Shown: positions 8,462 through 17,265 of the stretch, piece after piece | Layout of the letters: the number at the start of each line of letters is the position of its first letter | How positions within the stretch are numbered: position 1 is the first letter of the stretch | DNA from: Streptomyces sp. | Lineage (GTDB): Bacteria; Actinomycetota; Actinomycetes; Streptomycetales; Streptomycetaceae | Assembly: GCF_019510245.1 (NCBI RefSeq) | Contig: NZ_JAEKKT010000165.1 | Coordinates: 1 to 47,431, forward strand | Reading direction: 5' to 3' | Length of the DNA stretch: 47,431 nt | The notes under the pieces: model-generated | The model's database searches: none | Told to the model about the DNA's origin: nothing | The model's input: the letters and a program-made list of their open reading frames with translations, nothing else | Translations under genes and position numbers: made by a program

Positions 8462-8511
8462 AGGTGTGAGGCTTCGAAGCTAGCAGCCGGTGCGGACGAG
8501 CGGGAGGCCCT

Positions 8512-9270
8512 GTGGATAACTCGCCGAGCGGCAGGACGGTCGTCGTCACCGGCGGTACCAGGGGGGTCGGCGCCGGGATCGCCCGCGCCTTCGCCGAGAC
8601 CGGCGCCCACGTCGTGGCCTGTGCCCGCCGGCCGCCTGAACAGCCCCTCGAAGGCGTCAAGTTCACCCCTCTCGACCTGCGCGACCCGCCCGCCGTGCGC
8701 GCCTTCTTCGACGCCCTGCCCCGCCTCGACGTACTCGTCAACAACGCGGGCGGCACCCCCTACCGGCGGCTCGCCGACGCGGACGCCGAGCGGCACGCCC
8801 GGGTGATCGAGCTGAACCTCCTCACCCCGCTGACCGCCTCCCTCGCCGCGTACGAGCAGCTGCGGCGGGCCCGGGGAGCGGTGGTGATGATCGGCAGCGT
8901 CAGCGGCGGCCGCCCCTCGCCGGGCTCCGCCGCCTACGGCGCGGCCAAGGCGGGGCTGGAGAACCTCGCCCGGTCCATGGCGGTGGAGTGGGCGCCGGAG
9001 GTCCGGGTCAACACCCTCGTGGTCGGCATGGTCCGCACCGAACTGGCCGACCTCCACTACGGCGGGCAGGACGGCATCGACGCGGTCTCCCGCACCGTTC
9101 CGGCCGGCCGCCTCGCCGCCCCCTCCGACGTCGGTGCCGCCGCCGTCTTCCTCGCCTCCGAGGCGGCCGCCTACATCAGCGGGGCGAGCCTGCTCGTGCA
9201 CGGAGGCGGTGAGCGGCCCGCCTTCCTCGGCGCCGCGACTGCCAACAAGCCGTTGGACAAGGAGGACTGA
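8512..9270 (+). CDS. Short-chain dehydrogenase (Rv3549c-like)
   Basis: The 252-aa protein starts with GTG after GGGAGG. It has the Rossmann motif TGGTRGVG (13-20), NNAG (77-80), and the catalytic Ser129, Tyr142 and Lys146 (AAYGAAKAG). In the KstR2 regulon of M. tuberculosis two dehydrogenases (Rv3548c, Rv3549c) sit divergent from echA20 exactly as here. The reaction is an oxidation or reduction of a CoA-bound ring intermediate and is not fixed by sequence. The next gene starts one base after its stop. Confidence 0.87.
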   Translation: MDNSPSGRTVVVTGGTRGVGAGIARAFAETGAHVVACARRPPEQPLEGVKFTPLDLRDPPAVRAFFDALPRLDVLVNNAGGTPYRRLADADAERHARVIELNLLTPLTASLAAYEQLRRARGAVVMIGSVSGGRPSPGSAAYGAAKAGLENLARSMAVEWAPEVRVNTLVVGMVRTELADLHYGGQDGIDAVSRTVPAGRLAAPSDVGAAAVFLASEAAAYISGASLLVHGGGERPAFLGAATANKPLDKED

Positions 9271-9271
9271 G

Positions 9272-10177
9272 ATGAGCGGAATCTGTGCGGGCCGGGTCGT
9301 CGTCGTCACCGGCGCCGGGCGCGGGCTCGGCCGGGCCCACGCGCTCGCCTTCGCCGCCGAGGGCGCCCGGGTCGTCGTCAACGACCTCGGCGTCGGCCTC
9401 GACGGCGGGCCGGGGCAGGACAGCCCGGCCAGGGCCGTCGTGGACGAGATCCGGGCGGCCGGCGGCGAGGCGGTGGCGCACGGCGGCGACATCGCGACGG
9501 ACACCGGCGCCCAGTCGCTGGTGGCGGCGGCCCTGGACGCGTACGGCCGCCTCGACACCCTCGTGAACAACGCCGGTTTCCTGCGCGACCGCATGCTTGT
9601 CAACCTCGCCGAGGACGACTGGGACGCGGTCGTGCGGGTGCACCTCAAGGGCCACTTCCTGCCGCTGCGGCACGCGGCCGCGCACTGGCGGGCCGAGGCC
9701 AAGGCGGGCCGCACCCCGGTGGCCCGGATCGTCAACACCAGCAGCGGCGCGGGCCTGCTGGGCTCGGTCGGGCAGGGCAGCTACAGCGCCGCCAAGGCCG
9801 GGATCATCGGTCTCACCCTGGTCGCGGCGGCCGAACTGGCCCGCTACGGCGTCCAGGTCAACGCCATCGCCCCGGCCGCCCGCACCCGGATGACCGAGCA
9901 GGCCTTCGCCACGGCCATGGCCGCCCCCGACGCCGGTTTCGACGCCATGGCCCCCGGGAACGTCTCCCCGCTCGTGGTCTGGCTGGGCTCCGCCGCGAGC
10001 ACCGGAGTCACCGGGCGGGTGTTCGAGACGGAGGGCGGCCGGATCACCGTCATGGAGGGGTGGCGGCCTGGTCCGACCGCCGACAAGGGGGCCCGGTGGA
10101 GCCCCGCGGAGGCGGGGGAGGCGGCACTGAAACTGCTGGCCGAGGCGGCGGCGCCCGGGGCGGTGTACGGAGCGTGA
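9272..10177 (+). CDS. Short-chain dehydrogenase (Rv3548c-like)
   Basis: The 301-aa protein has TGAGRGLGRAHALAFAAEGA near the N-terminus, NNAG (99-102) and the catalytic Ser158, Tyr171, Lys175. The insert NDLGVGLDG and the roughly 300-aa length are typical of the Rv3548c-like and multifunctional-enzyme (hydroxyacyl-CoA dehydrogenase) group. It is coupled to the upstream dehydrogenase through a GGAGG site within that gene. It is convergent with the metalloprotease gene 31 bases away, which marks the right edge of the steroid module. Confidence 0.87.
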   Translation: MSGICAGRVVVVTGAGRGLGRAHALAFAAEGARVVVNDLGVGLDGGPGQDSPARAVVDEIRAAGGEAVAHGGDIATDTGAQSLVAAALDAYGRLDTLVNNAGFLRDRMLVNLAEDDWDAVVRVHLKGHFLPLRHAAAHWRAEAKAGRTPVARIVNTSSGAGLLGSVGQGSYSAAKAGIIGLTLVAAAELARYGVQVNAIAPAARTRMTEQAFATAMAAPDAGFDAMAPGNVSPLVVWLGSAASTGVTGRVFETEGGRITVMEGWRPGPTADKGARWSPAEAGEAALKLLAEAAAPGAVYGA

Positions 10178-10208
10178 GACCAGGGGCGCGGTTCCGGCGA
10201 GACGGGAT

Positions 10209-11114
10209 CTAGGTGTCGCACTCCAGTACCGTCCGGCACAGTGAGCACCGGGCCCGGACCCGGCCCCGCACCGGCACCCTGATCCGCTGGTGGCAGGTCG
10301 GGCACGGGAACGAGACCCGCAGCCGGCCCCCGCTGTCGGGGGAGAAGGCGTAGGAGGCACCGGGCTGCGGGGGCGGCGCGCCGGGGGCGTGGCGGCGGTC
10401 CCGGGCGTAGCGGCGGCGGCCCGCCCAGCCGGCGGCGCTCAGCGGCGGCTGCTCCTCGTCCTGGCGGGCCCGGGTCATGCCCTTCTGGTACGCCGTGTAG
10501 GCCTGCGGGCTGGTGAACCACACCGACGGGTCCTCGTGGAAGACGAGGGCGCGCTTGGCCAGCACGTAGCCGAACTCCTCAGGGGTGAGGTAGCCGAGCT
10601 TCTGGGACGCCTCGCCGTGCTCCCGGTAGGCGTCCAGGAGCAGCCAGCCGGCCCCGAGGTAGGTGGTCGCCGTGTCCGTGAGGATCTCGTTCTCCCGGAC
10701 GCCCGGGAAGGACAGGTCCAGGCGGTGCAGGTACACGTGCATCACCTCGTGGGCGAGGGCCGCGCCGATGTCCCTGCGGTGGGTGCGGAACCGGTCGTTC
10801 AGCTCGATGAAGTACTCGGGGCCCGCGGTGAGTTCGACGTTCGCCGCGTGGGTCATGTCCTTGAAGCCGACGATCATGCGGGCGTCGGGCAGGCGGAAGT
10901 GCCGGACCATCTCGCGGGCGACGCGCTGCGAGCCGAGGTGGAGGTCGTCGGTGTCGCAGAACGCGACGTCGGCGGGGAGGACGCTGGTGGCGAAGGTCTG
11001 GACGGTGTCGTACGACAGGCGCCGGTACAACGCCGTGATGGCGGCCCGCACGGTGTCCAGGTGCGGGTAGCCGTGTTCCACCGGGCCGCCGTTCGCCACG
11101 TCAGTTACCCCCAC
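10209..11114 (-). CDS. Zinc metalloprotease-like protein with C-terminal zinc ribbon
   Basis: The 301-aa protein carries HEVMH at 122-126 (an HExxH zinc site), followed by ENEILTDTATTYLG at 141-154, which offers a third acidic ligand. A Cys4 zinc ribbon lies at the C-terminus (Cys271, 274, 290, 293). Between them is a proline/arginine-rich linker (about 221-255). No signal peptide or membrane segment is seen, so it is probably cytoplasmic. The substrate is unknown. The GTG at 11114 is the outermost start; a later GTG (codon 6) is possible. It shows no link to the steroid genes. Confidence 0.75.
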   Translation of the reverse strand: MGVTDVANGGPVEHGYPHLDTVRAAITALYRRLSYDTVQTFATSVLPADVAFCDTDDLHLGSQRVAREMVRHFRLPDARMIVGFKDMTHAANVELTAGPEYFIELNDRFRTHRRDIGAALAHEVMHVYLHRLDLSFPGVRENEILTDTATTYLGAGWLLLDAYREHGEASQKLGYLTPEEFGYVLAKRALVFHEDPSVWFTSPQAYTAYQKGMTRARQDEEQPPLSAAGWAGRRRYARDRRHAPGAPPPQPGASYAFSPDSGGRLRVSFPCPTCHQRIRVPVRGRVRARCSLCRTVLECDT

Positions 11115-11190
11115 GGACGCCGCTGGAGCTGTCTTTCACAGTATGCGGGGGATGGGCGAAAACGGGGACAGAAGGCTGTTCGGACACCGC

Positions 11191-11267
11191 GGGCCGGTGG
11201 GGGCTGATCGCGCAGTTCCTCCCCCAGCCTTCGGCCGGGGGTACCCCCGGCGCCCCTAAAGGGGCGC
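11191..11267 (-). repeat. Dispersed intergenic repeat, copy 2 (inverted)
   Basis: This copy reads, on the minus strand, like copy 1 and copy 3: GCGCCCC-TTTA-GGGGCGC hairpin, GGGGGTACCCCC, the CCCCC/GGGGG stem and GGAACTGCGCGATCAGCCCC. Its hairpin overlaps the 3' end of the beta-galactosidase gene, whose last codons and TAG stop (11256-11258) lie inside the element. It fills the gap to the start region of the metalloprotease gene. Confidence 0.85.
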
Positions 11268-13007
11268 TACCTGTACCGTTCCTTGATCAGTCCCCTGGAG
11301 CTCCAGCACCCACACCTCGTTCTCGCCCTCCCTCAGGACCGGGCCCGGCACGTAGAGCGACTCCTGGGGGCCCGTCGACCAGTAGCGGCCGAGGTTGAAG
11401 CCGTTGATCCAGACGAAGCCCCGGGTCCAGCCGGGGAGATCCACGCGCGCGTCCCCGGCGCCGCGGACCGTGACCGTTCCCCGGTACAGGCCCGGTGCGC
11501 CGTCCTCCGGAAGGGGGCCGAAGGACACCGCCGCCACGCCCCCCTCGAACGCGTCCAGGTCGAGTCCACGCGCGCGTACCCCGTGCAGGAACTGCCGCTC
11601 GTGCAGGATGCCCCCGGTGACGCCCTTCGGCTCGCCCGAGCGCGGGCCGTAGTTGACGCGGCCCAGGGACTCCACCCACAGCTCCACGCGCGCGGGGCCG
11701 GCGACCGGCTTCTGGAGCTGGGGTTCCTCCTCGGTGAGGACCCCGGCCCGCTCGCCGTCGACGTACACGACCGCGAGGTCGCGCAGCCCCCGCGCGGTGA
11801 GCGGGTACGGCTGGCGCGGGCCCGGCACGTCCACCTCGTAGCGGACCAGGCCCCGGGCGATGTCCAGCTCCTCGAAGGTGGGCGGGACCGGGTGGACGCG
11901 TTCGGGAGTGCCGAGGGACTCCAGGACGCCGCTGAGCGGGGCCCACGCGGTCACCTCCGCGTCCGCCGGTGAAGCGAGCACGGGCGGGGCCGGGGGCAGT
12001 TCGGGCAGCGGGGCGTCGTGGTAGCCGGCGAGGACCTCGCGGAAGCGCCAGAACTTCTCCGTGGGGCGGCCGTACTCGTCGATCGGGGCGTCGTAGTCGT
12101 AGGACGTCACGTCCGCCTCCAGCGGGCCCTCGTGGAGCTCGCCGCCGGGGCGGTTGGCGCCCGCCCAGCCGGCGAAGTTGGTGCCGCCGTGCGCCATGTA
12201 GACGTTCACCGACGCCCCGCACTCCAGGATCTCCCGCAGCGCCGCCGCCGCGTCCCCGGCGTCCCGTACGACGTGCTCGCCGCCCCAGTGGTCGAACCAG
12301 CCGCACCAGAACTCCATGCACATCAGCGGGCCGTGCGGCTGGTGGCGGCGCAGGGTCTCGAAGGCCTCGCGCGCGTGCGAGCCGAAGTTCACGGTCGCGA
12401 GCAGCCCGGGGACCGAGCCGCCGGTGAGCATGTGGTCCTCGGGGCCGTCCGAGGTGACCAGCGGCACCGTGACACCCTCGGCGCGCAGCAGGTCGGTGAG
12501 GTGGGCCAGGTAGACGGCGTCGGAGCCGTAGCTGCCGTACTCGTTCTCGACCTGCACCATGATCACCGGGCCGCCCCGGTCCAGCTGCCGGGACACGACC
12601 TCGGGCAGCAGCCGGCGGAACCAGCGGTCCGTGTACCGGAGGAACCGCTCGTCACGCGTGCGTGCCGACGCGCCCAGCTCGCCCGTCACCCAGTGCGGCA
12701 GCCCGCCGTTCTCCCACTCCGCGCAGATGTACGGCCCCGGCCGCACGATCGCCCACAGGCCCGCCTCCCGCGCCGTGTCCAGGAAGCGGCCGAGGGCCTC
12801 GACGTCGCGGAAACCGCCGGGGTGCGGCTCGTGCAGGTTCCAGGGGACGTAGGTCTCGACGCAGTTCAGCCCCATGGCGCGCAGCAGCGCCAGCCGGTGG
12901 CCCCATTGCTCCTCGTGCACCCGGAAGTAGTGCAGCGCGCCGGACAGCAGCCGTACCGGCCGGCCGTCCAGCAGGAAATCCGTTTCGCCCACCGTGAAGT
13001 CGCTCAT
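11256..13007 (-). CDS. Glycoside hydrolase family 35 beta-galactosidase
   Basis: The 583-aa protein has the GH35 barrel start (FLLDGRPVRLLSGALHYFRV), CAEWENGGLP (95-104), the acid/base Glu156 in VENEYGSYG and the nucleophile Glu232 in MEFWCGWFDHWG. Jelly-roll domains follow, with FVWINGFNLGRYW near the end. No signal peptide is present, so it likely cleaves imported galactosides. The ATG at 13007 has AAGGTG upstream. It is divergent from an AraC-type regulator, the usual arrangement for a locally controlled sugar gene. The last codons lie in a dispersed repeat. Confidence 0.93.
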   Translation of the reverse strand: MSDFTVGETDFLLDGRPVRLLSGALHYFRVHEEQWGHRLALLRAMGLNCVETYVPWNLHEPHPGGFRDVEALGRFLDTAREAGLWAIVRPGPYICAEWENGGLPHWVTGELGASARTRDERFLRYTDRWFRRLLPEVVSRQLDRGGPVIMVQVENEYGSYGSDAVYLAHLTDLLRAEGVTVPLVTSDGPEDHMLTGGSVPGLLATVNFGSHAREAFETLRRHQPHGPLMCMEFWCGWFDHWGGEHVVRDAGDAAAALREILECGASVNVYMAHGGTNFAGWAGANRPGGELHEGPLEADVTSYDYDAPIDEYGRPTEKFWRFREVLAGYHDAPLPELPPAPPVLASPADAEVTAWAPLSGVLESLGTPERVHPVPPTFEELDIARGLVRYEVDVPGPRQPYPLTARGLRDLAVVYVDGERAGVLTEEEPQLQKPVAGPARVELWVESLGRVNYGPRSGEPKGVTGGILHERQFLHGVRARGLDLDAFEGGVAAVSFGPLPEDGAPGLYRGTVTVRGAGDARVDLPGWTRGFVWINGFNLGRYWSTGPQESLYVPGPVLREGENEVWVLELQGTDQGTVQVAPL

Positions 13008-13069
13008 ACGCTCACCTTGGCCTGCTGGCGTGCGCCGACACCATGGACAAAGATCAGCAGCACTTGGAC

Positions 13070-13101
13070 GGAAGATACGCACGGAAGATACGCACGGAAG
13101 G
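13070..13101. repeat. Tandem 13-bp direct repeat in a divergent promoter region
   Basis: GGAAGATACGCAC occurs twice without a gap (13070-13082, 13083-13095), and a third partial unit (GGAAGG) begins at 13096. The array lies between the beta-galactosidase and AraC-regulator starts. The partial third unit supplies the ribosome binding site of the regulator (GTG at 13110). Direct repeats in such a place are typical of AraC-type binding sites, but a simple microduplication is also possible. Confidence 0.7.
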
Positions 13102-13109
13102 GGCGCGCA

Positions 13110-14024
13110 GTGCCGCAGGGAGCGCCGGTCTTCCGCACCTGGATGCGGTTCTTCACGCCCGGCGCCGTCCACCACCGGCTCGGCCTGGTCTGCCTCGGCG
13201 TCGGCCTCCAGCACGGCGCGGTGCCCGCCGTCGGACCGCGCGTGCTGGACGGGCACGTCGCCGTGGTGATCAGCTCGGGCCGGGGCTGGTACCGGATGCC
13301 CGACGGGCGCCGCACCACCGTCACCGCGCCCGCGCTGGTGTGGCTCACCCCCGGCGTCCCGCACCACTACGGCCCCGACCCGGACAGCGGCTGGGACGAG
13401 GCGTTCGTCACCTTCACCGGACCCGACACCGCGACCTACACGGAACTCGGCTACATCGAGCCCGAGCGGCCCGTGGTCCCGCTCGCGGACGCCACCGGAC
13501 CCCGGGACGTCATCGCCCGTATCGCCCGCGCCGCCCGCCATGGCAACCCCCTCCTGGAGGTCGAGGCCGCCGCGGCCGTGCACGAGCTCCTCGTCGCCCT
13601 GCGACGCGCGCGTGCCGACCTCGCCCCCGACGGTGACCCGGTGCTGCACGCGCTGGCCCGGGACGCCTGCACCGGGATGACCGTCGCCGACCACGCGGCC
13701 CGGCACGGCATGACCCCGGCCGAACTGCGCACCGCCGTCCGCCGGGTCGCCGGGTGCAGCCCCAAGGACTACCTGATCGGCATCCGCCTCGGCCGTGCCC
13801 AGGAACTCCTCGCCACCACCGGACTGTCAGTCGCCGCCGTCGCCCGCCGCGTCGGCTACGACGATCCGGCCTACTTCTCCCGCCTGTTCACCCGCCGGGT
13901 CGGCACGGCCCCGGTGCGCTTTCGCGCCCAGCAGAGCCGGGCCGTGCCCGACGACTGGAACGAGGGCCTCCAGGAGGACGGCGAACCGGGTCCGCCGGCG
14001 GCCGAAACCGCCGACGGCCCTTAG
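13110..14024 (+). CDS. AraC-family transcriptional regulator
   Basis: The 304-aa protein has an N-terminal cupin-like sensor domain (about 1-150, with LDGHVAVVISSGRGWYRMP and TPGVPHHYGP) and a C-terminal double helix-turn-helix. The first helix pair is near MTVADHAARHGMTPAELRTA and the second is SVAAVARRVGYDDPAYFSRL. The start is GTG at 13110, with GGAAGGGG six bases upstream. It is divergent from the GH35 gene and probably activates it in the presence of a galactoside. The ligand is not known. Confidence 0.9.
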   Translation: MPQGAPVFRTWMRFFTPGAVHHRLGLVCLGVGLQHGAVPAVGPRVLDGHVAVVISSGRGWYRMPDGRRTTVTAPALVWLTPGVPHHYGPDPDSGWDEAFVTFTGPDTATYTELGYIEPERPVVPLADATGPRDVIARIARAARHGNPLLEVEAAAAVHELLVALRRARADLAPDGDPVLHALARDACTGMTVADHAARHGMTPAELRTAVRRVAGCSPKDYLIGIRLGRAQELLATTGLSVAAVARRVGYDDPAYFSRLFTRRVGTAPVRFRAQQSRAVPDDWNEGLQEDGEPGPPAAETADGP

Positions 14025-14059
14025 GGATCACCCCGCCGCCCCCCTTAGGGTTGACGCCC

Positions 14060-14410
14060 ATGACCACCAGCAACACCGGTACCGGTGACGTCGACCCCGC
14101 CGTCCGCGAGGAACTCGGCCGGCTGCGCGACAGCATCGACAACATCGACGCGGCCGTCGTCCACATGCTCGCCGAGCGCTTCAAGGCCACCCAGCAGGTC
14201 GGCCACCTCAAGGCGGTCCACCGGCTGCCCCCGGCCGACCCGGCCCGCGAGGCCCGGCAGATCGCCCGGCTGCGCGCCCTCGCCGAGAACGCCAAGCTCG
14301 ACCCCGCCTTCGCCGAGAAGTTCCTGAACTTCATCATCGCCGAGGTGATCAGGCACCACGAGTCCATCGCCGAGGACACCGTGAACGGCCGGGAGCCGGA
14401 CGGGCACTGA
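14060..14410 (+). CDS. Chorismate mutase (AroQ type)
   Basis: The 116-aa all-helical protein has the AroQ signature LRDSIDNIDAAVVHMLAERF followed by KATQQVGHLKA, and a third helix FLNFIIAEVIRHHESIA. It converts chorismate to prephenate for Phe/Tyr synthesis. It is a free-standing single domain without a dehydratase fusion. No signal peptide is seen, which argues against the secreted *AroQ form. It lies 35 bases after the AraC gene, behind an AGGG site. Confidence 0.88.
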   Translation: MTTSNTGTGDVDPAVREELGRLRDSIDNIDAAVVHMLAERFKATQQVGHLKAVHRLPPADPAREARQIARLRALAENAKLDPAFAEKFLNFIIAEVIRHHESIAEDTVNGREPDGH

Positions 14411-14447
14411 TCCGGGGAACCCGCAGCACGCCTCGAAGAGCGTCCGG

Positions 14448-14484
14448 CACCGCAGGGGGACCCCGTGCGGTGACGATCACCGCA
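14448..14484 (+). promoter_or_regulatory. Overlapping alternative hairpins between chorismate mutase and pepN
   Basis: CACCGCA (14448-14454) can pair with TGCGGTG (14466-14472), and TGCGGTGA (14466-14473) can instead pair with TCACCGCA (14477-14484). The two stems exclude each other. The place, 37 bases after the chorismate mutase stop, suits a terminator; the alternative pairing resembles an attenuator or an operator. No T-run follows. Nothing else is evident in the 237 bases before pepN. Confidence 0.35.
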
Positions 14485-14647
14485 GGGCGACCCCCGCGCG
14501 GTGACGAGGCGCTCGAACAGGCGCTCCAGGCGCAAGGGGGCGCTCACCAGCGCCGTCTCGGGCCACCCCACGCCCCCGGGCCGGACATATGCCGCGTACC
14601 GCTCCCGCCCCTGTGCGTTGCCGGTGTCATCAGGCAGCATGGCCCGC

Positions 14648-17131
14648 ATGTCCGTACTGACTCGCGACGAAGCGCAGAGCCGCGCCGAGCTCCTCGACGT
14701 CCACCGCTACACGATCGACCTCGACCTGACCACCGGGGACGAGACCTTCGACTCCCGCACCGTGATCCGGTTCACGGCCCGGTCCGACGGCGACACCTTC
14801 GTCGAGATGAAGCCCGCCGACCTGCGCGCCGTCACCCTCGACGGACAGCCCCTCGACCCCGAGACGCTCGACCTGGACCGGCTGCCCCTGAAGGACCTCA
14901 CTGCCGGGGAGCACGAGCTGCGCGTCGAGGCCACCATGCGCTACTCGCGCACCGGCGAGGGCATGCACCGCTTCACGGACCCGACGGACGACGAGGCCTA
15001 CGTCTACAGCCAGATGTCCATGGAGGACGCACAGCGCGTCTTCGCCGTCTTCGAACAGCCCGACCTCAAGGCTGTCTTCGAAGTGACGGTCAAGGCCCCC
15101 GAAGGCTGGACCGTACTGGCCAACGGCATCACCGAACACCTCGGCGAGGGCCGCTGGCAGGCCGCTGCCACCCCGCCGATCTCCACCTACCTCGTCGCCG
15201 TCGCCGCCGGTCCCTGGCACTCCGTGCGCACCGACCACCGCGGCTTGCCCTTCGCCATCCACTGCCGCCGGTCCCTCGCTCCCCACCTGGACGCGGACGC
15301 CGAGGAGATCTTCGAGATCACCAAACAGTGTTACGACCGCTACCACGAGAAGTTCGACGAGCCCTACCCCTTCGACTCCTATGACCAGGCCTTCGTCCCC
15401 GAATTCAACTTCGGCGCCATGGAGAATCCCGGCCTGGTCACCTTCCGCGACGAGTTCGTCTACCGCTCCGCCGTCACCGACACCGAGCGGCAGACCCGCG
15501 CGATGGTCATCGCCCACGAGATGGCCCACATGTGGTTCGGCGACCTCGTCACCCTCCGGTGGTGGGACGACATCTGGCTGAACGAGTCCTTCGCCGAGTA
15601 CATGGGCTACCAGACCCTCACCGAGGCCACCCGCTACACCGACACCTGGGTCGACTTCGGGGTGGCCCGCAAGGCCTGGGGCTACGACGCCGACCAGCGC
15701 CCCTCCACCCATCCGGTCGCCCCCGAGGCCGTCGACGACACCGCCGCCGCCCTGCTCAACTTCGACGGCATCTCCTACGCCAAGGGCGCCTCCGCGCTGC
15801 GCCAGCTGGTCGCCTGGATGGGCGAGAAGGACTTCCTGGCCGGCATCAACATCCACTTCCGGCGGCACCGGTTCGGCAACGCCACCCTCGCCGACTTCAT
15901 CGACTCCCTGGCCGCCGCCACCGAACGCGACGTGCACGCCTGGGCCGACACCTGGCTGCGCACGACCGGCGTCGACACCCTCACCCCGGCCCTCGCCACC
16001 GCGGCCGACGGCACCCGCACCCTCACCGTCGAGCGCACCGGCAGCCGCCCGCACCGCATCTGCGTCGGCGTCTACGACCAGGACCTCACCGACGAGGGCC
16101 GGCTCACCCTGCGCGAGCGCATCGACCTCGACGTCCCGCAGAGCACGCCCCAGGTCCTCGGCAAGCGCCCCGCCCTGCTCGTGCTCAACGACGGCGACCT
16201 GACCTACGCCAAGGTCCGCTTCGACGCCGAGTCCGCCGCCACCGTCCGCGCCCACCTGTCGGGCCTGCCCGACCCGCTGACCCGCGCGGTGGTCTGGAAC
16301 GCCCTGCGGGACGCGGTCCGCGACGGCGAGCTGTCGCCGGCCGCCTACCTGGAGACCGCCCGCGCCCACCTCCCGCACGAGACCGACCTCGCCCTCGTCC
16401 AGGGCGTACTGGCCTTCACCGCCGTCCACGTCGTCGACCGGTACCTCAGGCCCGAGGACCGCCCCGCCGCCCTCGGCACCGTCTCCGCCCTGTGCCGCGA
16501 CTTCATCCGGCGCACCGAGGACGGCGACAACCCCGGACTGCGCCTGATCGCGGTACGGCACTTCATCGCCGCCGCCGCCCACCCCGACACCATCGCCGCC
16601 TGGCTCGCCGAGGGCACCGTGCCCGGCGGACCCGAGCTCGACCCCGAGCTGCGCTGGCGCATCATGACCCGGCTCGCCGTCCTCGGCGCCGTCGACGAGG
16701 ACCGGATCGCCGCCGAACTGGCCCGCGACCCCAGCGCCAGCGGCCAGGAGGGCGCCGCGCGCTGCCGGGCCGCGCTGCCCGACCCGGAGGCCAAGCGCGC
16801 GGCGTGGGAGGCGATGTTCAGCGGCGACGAGCTGTCCAACTACCTGTTCACGGCCACCGCCGAAGGCTTCTGGCACCCCGAACAGGCCGACCTGGTCCGG
16901 GACTACGTGCCGCGCTACTACCGGGACGCGGTCGCGGTGGCCGCCCGGCGCGGCCCCCGCATCGCCACGGTCACCGGCCGGCAGGCCTTCCCCGCGCACG
17001 CCGTCGACGCCGAGAACCTCGCCCTCGGCCGGGCCTGTCTGGCCGACGCCGAGCCGGTGACGGCCCTGCGCCGCCGCCTGGTCGACGAACTGGACGACCT
17101 GGAAAGGGCGTTGCGGGTCCGCGAGGCATAG
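14648..17131 (+). CDS. pepN: Aminopeptidase N (M1 family)
   Basis: The protein is about 827 aa. It has the substrate-binding GAMEN motif (256-260), the zinc site HEMAH (290-294) with Glu313 in NESFAEY, and the ERAP1-like C-terminal helical domain. It removes N-terminal residues from peptides in the cytoplasm. I prefer the ATG at 14648 because MSVLTRDEAQSRAELLDV aligns with the usual N-terminus of Streptomyces PepN; an in-frame ATG at 14639 is nearly equivalent. It is monocistronic as far as can be seen. Confidence 0.94.
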   Translation: MSVLTRDEAQSRAELLDVHRYTIDLDLTTGDETFDSRTVIRFTARSDGDTFVEMKPADLRAVTLDGQPLDPETLDLDRLPLKDLTAGEHELRVEATMRYSRTGEGMHRFTDPTDDEAYVYSQMSMEDAQRVFAVFEQPDLKAVFEVTVKAPEGWTVLANGITEHLGEGRWQAAATPPISTYLVAVAAGPWHSVRTDHRGLPFAIHCRRSLAPHLDADAEEIFEITKQCYDRYHEKFDEPYPFDSYDQAFVPEFNFGAMENPGLVTFRDEFVYRSAVTDTERQTRAMVIAHEMAHMWFGDLVTLRWWDDIWLNESFAEYMGYQTLTEATRYTDTWVDFGVARKAWGYDADQRPSTHPVAPEAVDDTAAALLNFDGISYAKGASALRQLVAWMGEKDFLAGINIHFRRHRFGNATLADFIDSLAAATERDVHAWADTWLRTTGVDTLTPALATAADGTRTLTVERTGSRPHRICVGVYDQDLTDEGRLTLRERIDLDVPQSTPQVLGKRPALLVLNDGDLTYAKVRFDAESAATVRAHLSGLPDPLTRAVVWNALRDAVRDGELSPAAYLETARAHLPHETDLALVQGVLAFTAVHVVDRYLRPEDRPAALGTVSALCRDFIRRTEDGDNPGLRLIAVRHFIAAAAHPDTIAAWLAEGTVPGGPELDPELRWRIMTRLAVLGAVDEDRIAAELARDPSASGQEGAARCRAALPDPEAKRAAWEAMFSGDELSNYLFTATAEGFWHPEQADLVRDYVPRYYRDAVAVAARRGPRIATVTGRQAFPAHAVDAENLALGRACLADAEPVTALRRRLVDELDDLERALRVREA

Positions 17132-17265
17132 GACCCGGGTCCGCGAGGCACAGGCTGCGGACGCACCACGAAACGGGCGCGGCCGGTCCGCAAGCACGAT
17201 GCGGGGACCGGCCGCCGCTCCTAGGCTCGGTGCCGGAGAAGCACCACAGACCCAGGGAGAGACCC

